Below, one piece after another: positions 1 to 8,430 of a stretch of 64,000 bases of DNA. Below the pieces are notes generated by a model. It was given only the letters and a program-made list of their open reading frames with translations. It was not told the DNA's origin and searched no databases. The DNA is from Mucilaginibacter frigoritolerans (GTDB lineage Bacteria; Bacteroidota; Bacteroidia; Sphingobacteriales; Sphingobacteriaceae). A program made the translations under genes and the position numbers. Position 1 is the stretch's first letter. Every line of letters begins with the position of its first letter. The DNA lies in the NCBI RefSeq assembly GCF_007830615.1, contig NZ_VLLI01000007.1:1-64000 (forward strand). Direction: 5' to 3'.

Positions 1-275
<275 letters not shown>

Positions 276-556
276 AAAATGTTTTTGTTTGTTCACTGAC
301 CCTATTATTAATAATAGAATCTGTATTTTATATCTTTTTACAGTATCCTATCTCTTTGTTTTCATAACCGCTTCGATCCGAAGATCTCTACTGTTACACT
401 ACATGATTATCTATATCTTTTAAGAACTTTGCGCTTCCCCATCTCGGTTCTGCTTATTTCGTATCAGGCCTTTTAAAACCCTCACTATTTCATTTTTACT
501 ACCGGAAATCGCTTCCGGTCTCTTTTGCTTTTCAGCGCCCCTTTCTTTTGGGACTG
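276..556 (-). other. rRNA operon leader region
   Basis: This is the transcribed leader between the nearest rrn promoter and the 16S 5' end, read on the minus strand. Three elements are visible. A 7-bp stem-loop lies at 501-519 (ACCGGAA, 5-base loop, TTCCGGT). A perfect 16-base AT palindrome, CTATTATTAATAATAG, lies at 302-317. A possible boxA-like antitermination sequence, AAGTTCTTAAAA, is the complement of 417-428. No protein-coding gene is convincing. The leader length and these elements fit an rRNA operon, but the boxA call is weak. Confidence 0.55.
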
Positions 557-587
557 CAAAGGTAAGAACCTTTTTCTTTTTTGCAAA
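557..587 (-). promoter_or_regulatory. rrn promoter P1 (proximal)
   Basis: On the minus strand, TTTG (complement of 584-587) is followed by 19 bases and then TACCTTTG (complement of 557-564). This matches the Bacteroidota housekeeping consensus TTTG / about 19 / TAnnTTTG exactly. It is the copy closest to the 16S gene and predicts a transcript start near 550. The same arrangement recurs about every 103 bases upstream. Confidence 0.8.
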
Positions 588-658
588 CTTTATTTTTTTA
601 TTTTTGTTCGCCTTTCTTGCCGCCCTAACCCCTCTTTTCCTTCCTCTCTTGCGGGCTG

Positions 659-689
659 CAAAGGTAACAACCTTTTCCTCTTTTGCAAA
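659..689 (-). promoter_or_regulatory. rrn promoter P2 (middle)
   Basis: This is the second copy of the promoter module: TTTG (complement of 686-689), a 19-base spacer, and TACCTTTG (complement of 659-666). Both boxes are perfect matches to the Bacteroidota consensus. The surrounding sequence (GGGCTGCAAAGGTAA and CTTTTGCAAACTTTATTTTT on the plus strand) is nearly identical to P1, so the module appears to be a tandem duplication. Confidence 0.8.
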
Positions 690-762
690 CTTTATTTTTT
701 ATTATTTTCGTTCACTTTTTCCCGCATCCCCCCTCTCTCTTTTTCTCCTCGTTTGCGGGCTG

Positions 763-793
763 CAAAGGTGCAACTTTTATTTCTTTTCATCAA
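763..793 (-). promoter_or_regulatory. rrn promoter P3 (distal, degenerate)
   Basis: This is the third, most upstream copy. The -7 box is CACCTTTG (complement of 763-770), one base from TAnnTTTG. The spacer is again 19 bases and the -33 box is TTGA (complement of 790-793). It shares the GGGCTGCAAAGG core with P2. The weaker boxes suggest lower strength or decay. Confidence 0.5.
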
Positions 794-1013
794 GTACTAT
801 TTGCACTTTTCTTTCAGATATTTTTAAGTTGCCAGATTTCAAAAAACAATCGCCTTTTTCTTAAAGCGGTCACAAATGTACTGAGATTTTGTTATGCTCA
901 CAAAGATTTTTTTCAAATAATTAGTGCTTTTTCCATAACTATCTGTAAGCTAAATCATTTTAGACACCACGCATTATCCTTTACATGGTCTGCCATGCTA
1001 TTTATGGATTTTG
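794..1013. other. Intergenic AT-rich stretch
   Basis: This is the gap between the rrn promoter array and the promoter of the methyltransferase gene. I see no gene, clear hairpin or RNA in it. It may hold upstream activating sequence for the rrn promoters on the minus strand, but nothing specific is visible. Confidence 0.4.
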
Positions 1014-1021
1014 TATCTTTG
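1014..1021 (+). promoter_or_regulatory. -7 box of a short-leader promoter
   Basis: TATCTTTG matches the Bacteroidota -7 consensus TAnnTTTG exactly. The ATG at 1030 is only 9 bases downstream, so the mRNA would be almost leaderless. I find no good TTTG box at the -33 position. Confidence 0.45.
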
Positions 1022-1029
1022 AAATTGAT

Positions 1030-2406
1030 ATGAACGAGCAACATTTCCCGGCACATTTCCTTTCTTCTTTATCCGCTGAGCCGGGTTTTGAAAGCGAAAA
1101 CTTCATCAATGCCCACCAAAATCCAAACCCGCTTACTTCTATAAGGCTAAATCCTTTTAAAGGATCTGCTATTAAAACTGATGGACAAGTGCCCTGGTGT
1201 GCCGACGGTTTCTACTTGGATAGCCGCCCATCCTTCACTTTTGATCCGTTATTTCCTGCCGGATGTTATTATGTACAGGAAGCATCGTCTATGTTTATTG
1301 ATCATATCCTTAAAACAATACGGCTAAATAATGATGATCCTATTAAGGTATTGGATCTTTGTGCTGCCCCTGGAGGCAAAAGTACCCTCATCAATTCGGC
1401 AATTGGCGGCAATGACCTGCTGGTTGCAAATGAAATTATAAAAACGCGTGTGCCTGTTTTATGCGATAATCTTAACCGCTGGGGTACACCTAATATAATA
1501 GTGAGCAATAATGATCCGAAAGACTTCGGCAGGCTAACCGGATTTTTTGATATTATATTGGTTGACACCCCCTGTTCTGGCTCGGGCATGTTCAGGAAAG
1601 ATCCGGCTGCGATGAATGAATGGTCGGAAGCTAATGTAAACTTATGCCATCAACGGCAGGAGCGGATACTGGCCGATATTTACCCGGTATTAAATGAAGG
1701 CGGATACCTTATATATAGTACATGTTCATATTCGCATCAAGAGAACGAGGATATACTGGATTGGCTATGCAGCGAATTTGATATGGAAAGCCTACGTATA
1801 CCTATTAATAAGGAGTGGGGTATTGTTGAAACACAATCAAACCAGCAAAAAGCATGGGGTTATCGCTTTTATCCAGGTCAGGTAAAAGGCGAGGGTTTGT
1901 TTGCTTCTGTTTTAAGAAAACGAGGACAAAGTGATCAGCCGCCATCCTTTAAAAGTAAAGGGCATCAAAAATTAGCCTTAAAAGAGATTGAATTGGTTAA
2001 AGAATACCTGAACGAGCCAAACGATTTTTACTACTTTAAAGTAAATGATGATTGGCTGGCTATTAATAAAGAACACAAAGAAAGTTTGGATACGCTGCAA
2101 AGGCATCTATACATTAAGAAATCGGGCGTACGCTTAGGTAAGCTGATGGGGAACGATCTGATACCTGATCATGAACTGGCATTAAGTATAGCTATTAATA
2201 AGGATATCGTATTACAAACGGAGCTTGATCATAACCAGGCCATCCAATACCTGCGCCGCGAAAACATCGACCTTAATATAAACAACAAGGGCTGGAGCCT
2301 GATGAATTTTGAAGGGCATCCCCTCGGATGGGCCAAACTGTTGCCAAACCGGATCAATAATTATTACCCGAAGGAGTTAAGGATATTATCGTCACAGCCC
2401 TTATGA
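1030..2406 (+). CDS. RsmF/NOP2-family rRNA (cytosine-C5) methyltransferase
   Basis: This is a predicted S-adenosylmethionine-dependent m5C methyltransferase of the NOL1/NOP2/Sun family acting on ribosomal RNA. The protein is 458 residues from the chosen ATG. The SAM-binding motif DLCAAPGGKS is at 109-118. The two family cysteines are in PCSGSG (Cys182) and TCSYS (Cys232); the family uses one as nucleophile and the other for product release. The C-terminal third resembles the RsmF-specific extension with a PUA-like end. The frame is open 15 codons further upstream, but the ATG at 1030 is preferred because the TATCTTTG promoter box would lie inside the longer version. The exact target base cannot be told from sequence. 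Confidence 0.88.
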   Translation: MNEQHFPAHFLSSLSAEPGFESENFINAHQNPNPLTSIRLNPFKGSAIKTDGQVPWCADGFYLDSRPSFTFDPLFPAGCYYVQEASSMFIDHILKTIRLNNDDPIKVLDLCAAPGGKSTLINSAIGGNDLLVANEIIKTRVPVLCDNLNRWGTPNIIVSNNDPKDFGRLTGFFDIILVDTPCSGSGMFRKDPAAMNEWSEANVNLCHQRQERILADIYPVLNEGGYLIYSTCSYSHQENEDILDWLCSEFDMESLRIPINKEWGIVETQSNQQKAWGYRFYPGQVKGEGLFASVLRKRGQSDQPPSFKSKGHQKLALKEIELVKEYLNEPNDFYYFKVNDDWLAINKEHKESLDTLQRHLYIKKSGVRLGKLMGNDLIPDHELALSIAINKDIVLQTELDHNQAIQYLRRENIDLNINNKGWSLMNFEGHPLGWAKLLPNRINNYYPKELRILSSQPL

Positions 2407-2543
2407 TGATAAACGAAGAAATACAATTAATATTCACTGCAAAATACTCTACCCATCCTATCAACTTAATAAACATCGTCAAAAAATCAATCTAAAAAAT
2501 TTGCACATTTGTAACCGCTATCCGGCGGATATAGAATATTAGA

Positions 2544-3836
2544 ATGGACCAATACTTTATTATAGATTTCGACAGTACGTTTACACAGGTAGAAGCTTTG
2601 GACGAACTGGCCCGCATCTCTCTAAAAAATCATCCCGACAGGGAAAACATATACAAACAGATTGAAGATTTAACCAATGCCTCTATGGAGGGTAAGTTAT
2701 CCTTTACCCAAAGTCTGGAAAACCGTGTAAAACTATTGCAGGCTAACCGCGATCATTTAAAACAACTGGTTACCCATCTAAAGAAAAAAGTATCTACTTC
2801 TTTCTCCCGCAATACCATCTTTTTTAAAAACCATGCAGACACTGTATTAATAGTATCGGGTGGATTTAAGGAATTTATTATTCCGGTAGTTACCGAATAT
2901 CATATTAAAAAGGAAAATATATACGCCAACACGTTTGTGTTTGATGAAGATGGCAATATAATAGGCTATGACCGGGAAAATCCTTTGTCGCAAGAGGGTG
3001 GCAAGGTAAAATTGCTGAAAGAGTTGAACCTGCCAGGCGAGATATTTGGTATTGGCGATGGTTACTCTGATTTCCAGCTAAAGGAATCAGGTATGATTAA
3101 AAAGTTCTTCGCCTTCACTGAAAACATTGAGCGTAAATCAGTAGCTGAAAAAGCTGATCATATTACGCCCAGTTTTGACGAATTTTTATACATCAATAAA
3201 CTGCCAAGGGCCATATCCTATCCTAAAAACCGCATTAAATGTTTGGTTGTTGGCGAAATTGAAGAAGAAGCCCTGGCACAGATGCGTAAAGAAGGCTATA
3301 ATATAAGGCAACGTGATAATATTGAAGATAAATACCTGGAAGAAGCGGGGGTTTTATTTTGCGATGAAGCTCATCAACCTACGCCGCAGCAATTACAAAA
3401 CGCAGGCAGATTAAAGGTGATCGGTATTTTCGGTAAAATCAGCAGTAAACAACTGGCTGAAACGGCTTGCGAAAATGGGATCATTATTTTTGATGACCCG
3501 AAGCATAATCCACGCAACGATGATTTTATCCCGAAAAGGGTAATGGCTTTTATGAACGAAGGGAAAACCCATACCAGCTGTAATTTCCCCGATCTGCAGC
3601 CACCACGTATTAATAATGCGCACCGTTTAATCCATATCCACAAAAACGTTCCCGGCATACTGGCTAAAATAAACGAGGTATTTGCCCGCCACAATATTAA
3701 TATAGTAGGTGAGTTTTTGGTTACCAACCCACAAATAGGGTATGTAATTACTGATGTAAACAAAGGCTACGACACCGAAGTACTCAATGAGCTGAAAGCA
3801 ATTGAGCAGACTATAAAATTCAGGTTGCTTTATTAG
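2544..3836 (+). CDS. Phosphoserine phosphatase fused to SerA substrate-binding and ACT regions
   Basis: The N-terminal half is a HAD-IB phosphatase of the SerB type: motif I DFDST at 8-12, motif II Ser105 in VSGGF, motif III Lys154, motif IV GDGYSD at 171-176. Residues 230-430 follow D-3-phosphoglycerate dehydrogenase (SerA). About 230-340 match the first half of its substrate-binding domain, and about 342-430 match the stretch entering the ACT domain and the ACT domain itself, including RLIHIHKNVPGILAKIN and the ending FRLLY. The NAD-binding Rossmann domain that lies between these parts in SerA is absent, so dehydrogenase activity is not expected. I infer a serine-pathway phosphatase whose ACT domain may sense serine. 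No SerA or SerC gene is adjacent. The frame is continuous, so this is not a sequencing break. Confidence 0.82.
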   Translation: MDQYFIIDFDSTFTQVEALDELARISLKNHPDRENIYKQIEDLTNASMEGKLSFTQSLENRVKLLQANRDHLKQLVTHLKKKVSTSFSRNTIFFKNHADTVLIVSGGFKEFIIPVVTEYHIKKENIYANTFVFDEDGNIIGYDRENPLSQEGGKVKLLKELNLPGEIFGIGDGYSDFQLKESGMIKKFFAFTENIERKSVAEKADHITPSFDEFLYINKLPRAISYPKNRIKCLVVGEIEEEALAQMRKEGYNIRQRDNIEDKYLEEAGVLFCDEAHQPTPQQLQNAGRLKVIGIFGKISSKQLAETACENGIIIFDDPKHNPRNDDFIPKRVMAFMNEGKTHTSCNFPDLQPPRINNAHRLIHIHKNVPGILAKINEVFARHNINIVGEFLVTNPQIGYVITDVNKGYDTEVLNELKAIEQTIKFRLLY

Positions 3837-3846
3837 TGAGGAAGTT

Positions 3847-3919
3847 CATGGTTGATAGTTCATGGACCATAGAAAAAAAGAACACTCTTTGTTTTTCAAA
3901 CTATGAACTATCGACCATT
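3847..3919. repeat. Imperfect inverted repeat between convergent genes
   Basis: The arms at 3847-3865 and 3901-3919 pair at 16 of 19 positions (left arm CATGGTTGATAGTTCATGG). The arms also repeat short words such as TTCATGG and CTATG. The element fills the gap between a plus-strand stop at 3836 and a minus-strand stop at 3931, so it could act as a bidirectional terminator, although no strong T-run follows. It belongs to the set of intergenic quasi-palindromes noted throughout this window. Confidence 0.6.
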
Positions 3920-3930
3920 GACTATGGACC

Positions 3931-4404
3931 TTATTCTTTAAACGGCACCACCAGTACAGGTATTTGCGAGTGCCTCACTACGTGCTCTGCTACACTTCCC
4001 ATCAGCAGGCGGTCAAGCCCGGTGCGACTGTGTGTTCCTATTACAATCAAGTCAGCCTGGAATTCTTTACTGCAATTGATAATACCATCGGCAGTAGATC
4101 CATATTCATGGAATTGAGTGACCAATATATCACCGGCAAATTTTTTAATAGCCTGATCAATTATCTGTTCTGATTGACTTTTCCGGATATCCAATATTTC
4201 CATCTCTTCAATGCCAGTATCCGTTGCTGACATCCCCGATAGTGGATCAATACCTGACATTGTTTGTGGCATAATTATAGGCTCAACAATATTTACCAAT
4301 CCTACTTCAGCCTTAAATTTATGTGCTATATCAAAGCCAAATTCTGCAGCATGCTCTGCAAATTTGCTGTCATCAATTCCAATAAGCACTTTTTTGATTG
4401 TCAT
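3931..4404 (-). CDS. Universal stress protein (UspA family)
   Basis: This is a 157-residue single-domain Usp protein. It starts with the typical KKVLIGIDDSKFAEHA strand and aspartate. It ends with the nucleotide-binding signature GTHSRTGLDRLLMGS followed by VAEHVVRHSQIPVLVVP. That glycine-rich motif marks the ATP-binding subclass (G-x2-G-x9-G-S/T type). It is monocistronic, convergent with the phosphatase gene. Its specific stress role cannot be read from the sequence. Confidence 0.93.
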   Translation of the reverse strand: MTIKKVLIGIDDSKFAEHAAEFGFDIAHKFKAEVGLVNIVEPIIMPQTMSGIDPLSGMSATDTGIEEMEILDIRKSQSEQIIDQAIKKFAGDILVTQFHEYGSTADGIINCSKEFQADLIVIGTHSRTGLDRLLMGSVAEHVVRHSQIPVLVVPFKE

Positions 4405-4527
4405 GGTAGTATAAGCTATATTTTATAAATATAGTAACAAGTAAACACAAATATGTTTGACGATGATAAAATTTAAACTTCACAATTAGCTGATCTATCT
4501 CAACACCCAAACGGCACTTCGCCCAAA

Positions 4528-6048
4528 TCATGCCGAGATACCCAGATTAGACAATACTCCCAAACCGCTACAGGCATCCCATCCCTTACCCGCGCTATAT
4601 CCAAGTTTAGTAGTAGTAGTTATGTTATTCCCACTGGTTATATCTCTGCATAAACCAGGAGTGGCATAAATTGTTGGATGAATATAGCCGGCACTTTTTC
4701 CATTTTGCTGATTAATCAGGGCTATTAACCCGGCCATTAACGGGGCAACGGCGCTGGTGCCGCCAATAACCAGTTTCTGACCATCAACCAATACTTCGTA
4801 ACCTGTATCCGGATCGGCATTTGCTGCTACATCAGGAACACCGCGCCCTTTAAATTTACTACTTAATGACAGCGGTACATCAGCATTTGCCTGATATGTT
4901 GGCAATGCAAAAACATCACTTACTCCACCACCGCTTGCAGAAGTGGTGCTATCGTGCCATACAGTTTCTGTTATAGCACCGTTGGCACCTACAACCAAAC
5001 GGGTACCGCCGCAAGCTAAAGCGTAAGGGCTTGATGAAGGGAAATCAACATGTACCTTACCATCTTTTACTCCATCAGAAGATCCGGCATCGCCGGCAGC
5101 TACAGTTATAGTAACGCCAAGGGCTGCTGCAGTTTGAAACGCCTCATTCATATTAGTCAGGGCCTGCTGTGTCCAATTCACCTCAGCCGATCCCCAGCTA
5201 ATTGAAATTACAGAGGGCTTATTTGTGGTATCATGCACAGCTGTGGTTATGGCATCCAGAAATCCCTGATCGGTATTGGGGGTAAAGTATACTGCAATTT
5301 TTGCTTTAGGCGCTACAGCCCCAGCCACTTCAATATCCAACATCACCTCACCATCCGGCCCGCTCGATGTTGTGGGGGCATTTTTCCCGCCATCAACCAA
5401 AACGGCTTTTACAGTGGGTGCCGCAATCTTTAACCCTTTAAAATAATTCTTAATATCTGTAGTTCTGAAACCACCACCCAATTCAATAATGCCTATGGTT
5501 TGTCCGCTGCCGTTCATGCCCGATGGGAAACCATAAATTTGGCTTACCTGCACCGGCGTAAAAGGACTTAATGTGGCTTTTGCGGCAACCTTAAACATGG
5601 GGCGCGCTATAGGGCGATTATCCAAACCAAAAACACCTGTTATAATGCCGCTTAATGATTGCGGAATACTGATATCACCACTGCGGGTATGGTAGTGCTT
5701 GCTTTGCGTGTCTTTAACGCCAGCTAAATTCACATTAAAAGCCGACTCCAATTTACTAACACTGCCTTTTACCATTATACTACGCCTGGGCAAGTTGGTT
5801 TCGGTAACTTCCAACCCATATTCTTTTAAAAACTGGTGAACACGGGTCGCATCTTCCTGACCTGCACCATGCTGCTCATTATATTCATCGTGCGTCATTA
5901 CGGTACCAGGTTCAACTTTAAGCGCGTTTTTTCGTCTTATCCTGATAGTTATTTCAATCTTTTTATTTTTACTAAGCCCGGTTGATTCATAACCTTCAAC
6001 GGCAGCCTTGTGGCTCCCGGGCAATACAATTTTAGGTTCATTTTTCAT
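4528..6048 (-). CDS. Sedolisin-type serine-carboxyl peptidase (S53, kumamolisin-like)
   Basis: The protein is 506 residues, with an activation propeptide (about 1-150) ahead of the catalytic domain. The family catalytic set is present: Glu234 and Asp238 in GEVMLDIE, the oxyanion Asp320 in AAGDAGSSDG, and the nucleophile Ser432 in GGTSAVAP. The C-terminal calcium site is recognisable from Asp469-Ile470 and the GWDACSGLG segment near 489-497. Sedolisins are endopeptidases active at acid pH. No signal peptide is visible: the N-terminus is charged and polar. Some family members are exported without a classical signal, so location is open. The gene lies alone between the Usp gene and the beta-barrel gene. 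Confidence 0.93.
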   Translation of the reverse strand: MKNEPKIVLPGSHKAAVEGYESTGLSKNKKIEITIRIRRKNALKVEPGTVMTHDEYNEQHGAGQEDATRVHQFLKEYGLEVTETNLPRRSIMVKGSVSKLESAFNVNLAGVKDTQSKHYHTRSGDISIPQSLSGIITGVFGLDNRPIARPMFKVAAKATLSPFTPVQVSQIYGFPSGMNGSGQTIGIIELGGGFRTTDIKNYFKGLKIAAPTVKAVLVDGGKNAPTTSSGPDGEVMLDIEVAGAVAPKAKIAVYFTPNTDQGFLDAITTAVHDTTNKPSVISISWGSAEVNWTQQALTNMNEAFQTAAALGVTITVAAGDAGSSDGVKDGKVHVDFPSSSPYALACGGTRLVVGANGAITETVWHDSTTSASGGGVSDVFALPTYQANADVPLSLSSKFKGRGVPDVAANADPDTGYEVLVDGQKLVIGGTSAVAPLMAGLIALINQQNGKSAGYIHPTIYATPGLCRDITSGNNITTTTKLGYSAGKGWDACSGLGVLSNLGISA

Positions 6049-6159
6049 GGCTTTTTGTTTTAGATGTTTTTCGGTAGTTTAAATTTAAGGTTATTTTCTT
6101 TATTAATAAACTTAATTAATTGAAGAGAAACCCCTATTTACATCTACAAAAAGCAACCG

Positions 6160-8430
6160 TTATTGTTTTGGGTTACTAATCTGAAATCCTATTGTAAACT
6201 GAAAAGTACTACCGCTTGATTTATAGGTCCCCCAAGTATTACTTATAGCGTATCCCGTTAAGCTTTTCAAATAGCTGGCTTCAAAAAGCCAACGTTTGTA
6301 ATGGAAACCAACACCAGCATTAATGCCTATATTTAATTTTTGCTCGTAATTGGTTTGATTAAGGATGCTGGAAACTTTGGCGTAATAAGCACTATCATTT
6401 TTTATGGTAGCTGGCAGTAAAGTACTGGTGGCGCTAATTTGTTTTATAGGGATGCCGATTACCGGGCCACCCATCAAACTAAAATTATCGGATACTTTAT
6501 AAATAACGTTTATAGGTATATTAACTGTATATAACTTTCGCGAAGCAGTAATTTGCAGAGATTGGCCCGAATCAACCTTACTTTCATTGGCATGCGTGTA
6601 GCTGGTTGTGATGCTTTGCGGACTAAAAAATTGTGTTTGTAGGCCAACCGCCCAGGTATCATTCAGTTTATAGGTAGCAAACAACCCAAAATAAGCGTCA
6701 ACCGGCGAACTGCCATAAAAGTTGGCGTTTTGTTTGGACGATGTAAAACTGCCCGATGAGTTAACACCGCCTAAAACACCCCAGTCTAACTTTGAAGGGC
6801 CTAAGTTCTTTTGGCTGGTGGGTTTAGCATTTTTTGATGACTTATCTTTTTTGTTTTTAGTGTTGTTATTTTTTGATTGATTAGCTAATAATTTTAAACC
6901 CGGTTTTTGATCTGATTTTTTAGAATCAGCAGCCCTATTACTACTTACTGCATCGATCAATGTTTGCGGAGGCGCTGCTGTCAGTATTTCCTGTTGTTTA
7001 TTGTGTAAATTATCTGCTGTTGTACCTTTTTCATCTTTATCTGATCCGCCTGCTGTTTGAGTCCCAATTGCCGGCTCAATTTTGGAAGAACCTGATGGCA
7101 AATATCCATTATGAATATTTCCCCGATTGTTATTTTTTGAGGCTGATAACAAACGAATACCCGAAACAGCCCCATTGCTTTTTGACAAAGTGGAACCCGG
7201 TCTATTGCTATGAATAATTTTATTATCAGCTAATAAATTAGACTTACGTTTATTGCTACCGGTATTTTTATTCCCAGATGTTAAGACTCCGGTAAATTTA
7301 TTTCTGTGCGTAGTGCCACTATGGCTTGTCACCAATCCATTACCTGGTTTATTTAGCAAAGTAGTTTTATTGGATGATGAGGCCGCTCCCAATTTATGGC
7401 TATTAACAGTTTTAATATTTGCGGAGGAAGCAGCGCCCAACTTCTTAGCCATATTTGTTTTATTACCCGATGACGGTGAAGAACCCAACTTATTACCGGG
7501 AACACTTTTAATATTTATTGACGAAGCAGCGCTATGCTTGTTTCCAGCCATTGTTTTATTGCCTGATGATGGTGAATAACCCAACCCACTACCAGAAACA
7601 GTTTTATTCTTTTCTGATGCCCACCCTGGCTTATTACCGGGAATAGTTTTATTGGCTGATGATAATGCACCATTTGGATTATTAGTTTTAGTACCAAATA
7701 ATGGAGCATTACCCTTATTATTAGTAAGATTATTGAGAACAGTTTTATTACCCGTAGCTGAAACTACATTCAGCTTATTACCTGTACTTGTTTTATTTCC
7801 TGCTGATGAGGAAGAACCTAACTTATTATCAGAAACGATTTTATTATTTGCTGTTGAAGCAGAAGCTAGCTTATTATCAACCTTGTTAATAATATCTGGT
7901 AAACTCTTATTTTGTGCCGATGCTTTTGCTGCTGATATAGTGGCAGATGAATTAGTTTTGTTATTAGTTGTTATTCCGTTCGGATTATTATTTGATAACA
8001 AGTTGGTAGATTCTTTTTTATTGTCCCCAGAAACAGAAACATTGCTATCATTAGCCTTGGGTTGATTAGTTGAAATTAGGCTATCCTCCAAAAGAGCTGA
8101 ATCAATATTTAAAGTATCCTTATTAATTGAGTCTGCAAGCAGCCGTTCATTATTAGGTTTAGTATGTTGCTGATGCACCTTCTTTAAAATAATATGCGAT
8201 GCAGTGTAAATCATAGCTGCTGCCGAAAAGGTAATTAATAGCTTTGGCAGCATCTTAAATATCTTTCCCTTAAAGGATGATCCTTTTTTTATCCCCGGAT
8301 GATTATTTACAGGCAAATGCGTTTCCAGGAGCGACTGCATACTAAACCAATCAGCCTGCGGATCATCATTAATCTGCAGCTCATTCCGCTTTTTCTGCCA
8401 GAACTTAAGGTATTTTAATGAATTGTTCAT
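6160..8430 (-). CDS. Membrane-anchored protein with Asn/Ser-rich repeats and C-terminal outer-membrane beta-barrel
   Basis: The protein is 756 residues in four parts. Residues 1-60 are charged and probably cytoplasmic. Residues 61-82 form one hydrophobic helix. About 86-540 are low complexity, rich in Asn, Ser, Lys and Gly, with many imperfect repeats around GNKT, GNKLG and SSAGNKT. About 548-756 look like a small outer-membrane beta-barrel of the PorT/OMP_b-brl_2 kind, with alternating strands such as YFGLFATYKL and LNIGINAGVGFHY. The start overlaps the sigma factor stop by ATGA, so translation is probably coupled. The pairing suggests a sigma-factor partner, perhaps a sensor or anti-sigma, but no known anti-sigma domain is recognisable. 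The frame is unbroken through the repeats. Confidence 0.75.
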   Translation of the reverse strand: MNNSLKYLKFWQKKRNELQINDDPQADWFSMQSLLETHLPVNNHPGIKKGSSFKGKIFKMLPKLLITFSAAAMIYTASHIILKKVHQQHTKPNNERLLADSINKDTLNIDSALLEDSLISTNQPKANDSNVSVSGDNKKESTNLLSNNNPNGITTNNKTNSSATISAAKASAQNKSLPDIINKVDNKLASASTANNKIVSDNKLGSSSSAGNKTSTGNKLNVVSATGNKTVLNNLTNNKGNAPLFGTKTNNPNGALSSANKTIPGNKPGWASEKNKTVSGSGLGYSPSSGNKTMAGNKHSAASSINIKSVPGNKLGSSPSSGNKTNMAKKLGAASSANIKTVNSHKLGAASSSNKTTLLNKPGNGLVTSHSGTTHRNKFTGVLTSGNKNTGSNKRKSNLLADNKIIHSNRPGSTLSKSNGAVSGIRLLSASKNNNRGNIHNGYLPSGSSKIEPAIGTQTAGGSDKDEKGTTADNLHNKQQEILTAAPPQTLIDAVSSNRAADSKKSDQKPGLKLLANQSKNNNTKNKKDKSSKNAKPTSQKNLGPSKLDWGVLGGVNSSGSFTSSKQNANFYGSSPVDAYFGLFATYKLNDTWAVGLQTQFFSPQSITTSYTHANESKVDSGQSLQITASRKLYTVNIPINVIYKVSDNFSLMGGPVIGIPIKQISATSTLLPATIKNDSAYYAKVSSILNQTNYEQKLNIGINAGVGFHYKRWLFEASYLKSLTGYAISNTWGTYKSSGSTFQFTIGFQISNPKQ

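Larger units (their letters stand above)
545..800. repeat. Three tandem imperfect repeats of about 103 bp
   Basis: The unit begins with a pyrimidine-rich stretch, then GGGCTGCAAAGGT (GGGACTGCAAAGGT in the first copy), then a TTTTGCAAACTTTATTTTT-like tail in the first two copies. The cores start near 550, 653 and 757. Each unit carries one rrn promoter. Open reading frames here on the plus strand are the same low-complexity sequence read in different frames and show no protein character. Confidence 0.75.

Noticed and set aside
525..1033. Three overlapping plus-strand frames of 86-116 codons in the rrn upstream region
   Set aside because: They are the same tandem promoter repeats read in different frames, rich in Phe, Leu and Ser from pyrimidine runs, with no protein-like motif.
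7100..7900. CRISPR-like or tandem repeat array
   Set aside because: The periodicity comes from protein repeats (GNKT, GNKLG) in an open frame; there are no uniform spacers.
7252..8065. Plus-strand frames of 108 and 137 codons opposite the beta-barrel gene
   Set aside because: They mirror the Asn/Ser-rich repeats of the minus-strand gene; their Leu/Pro/Val-rich composition follows from the repeat codons.
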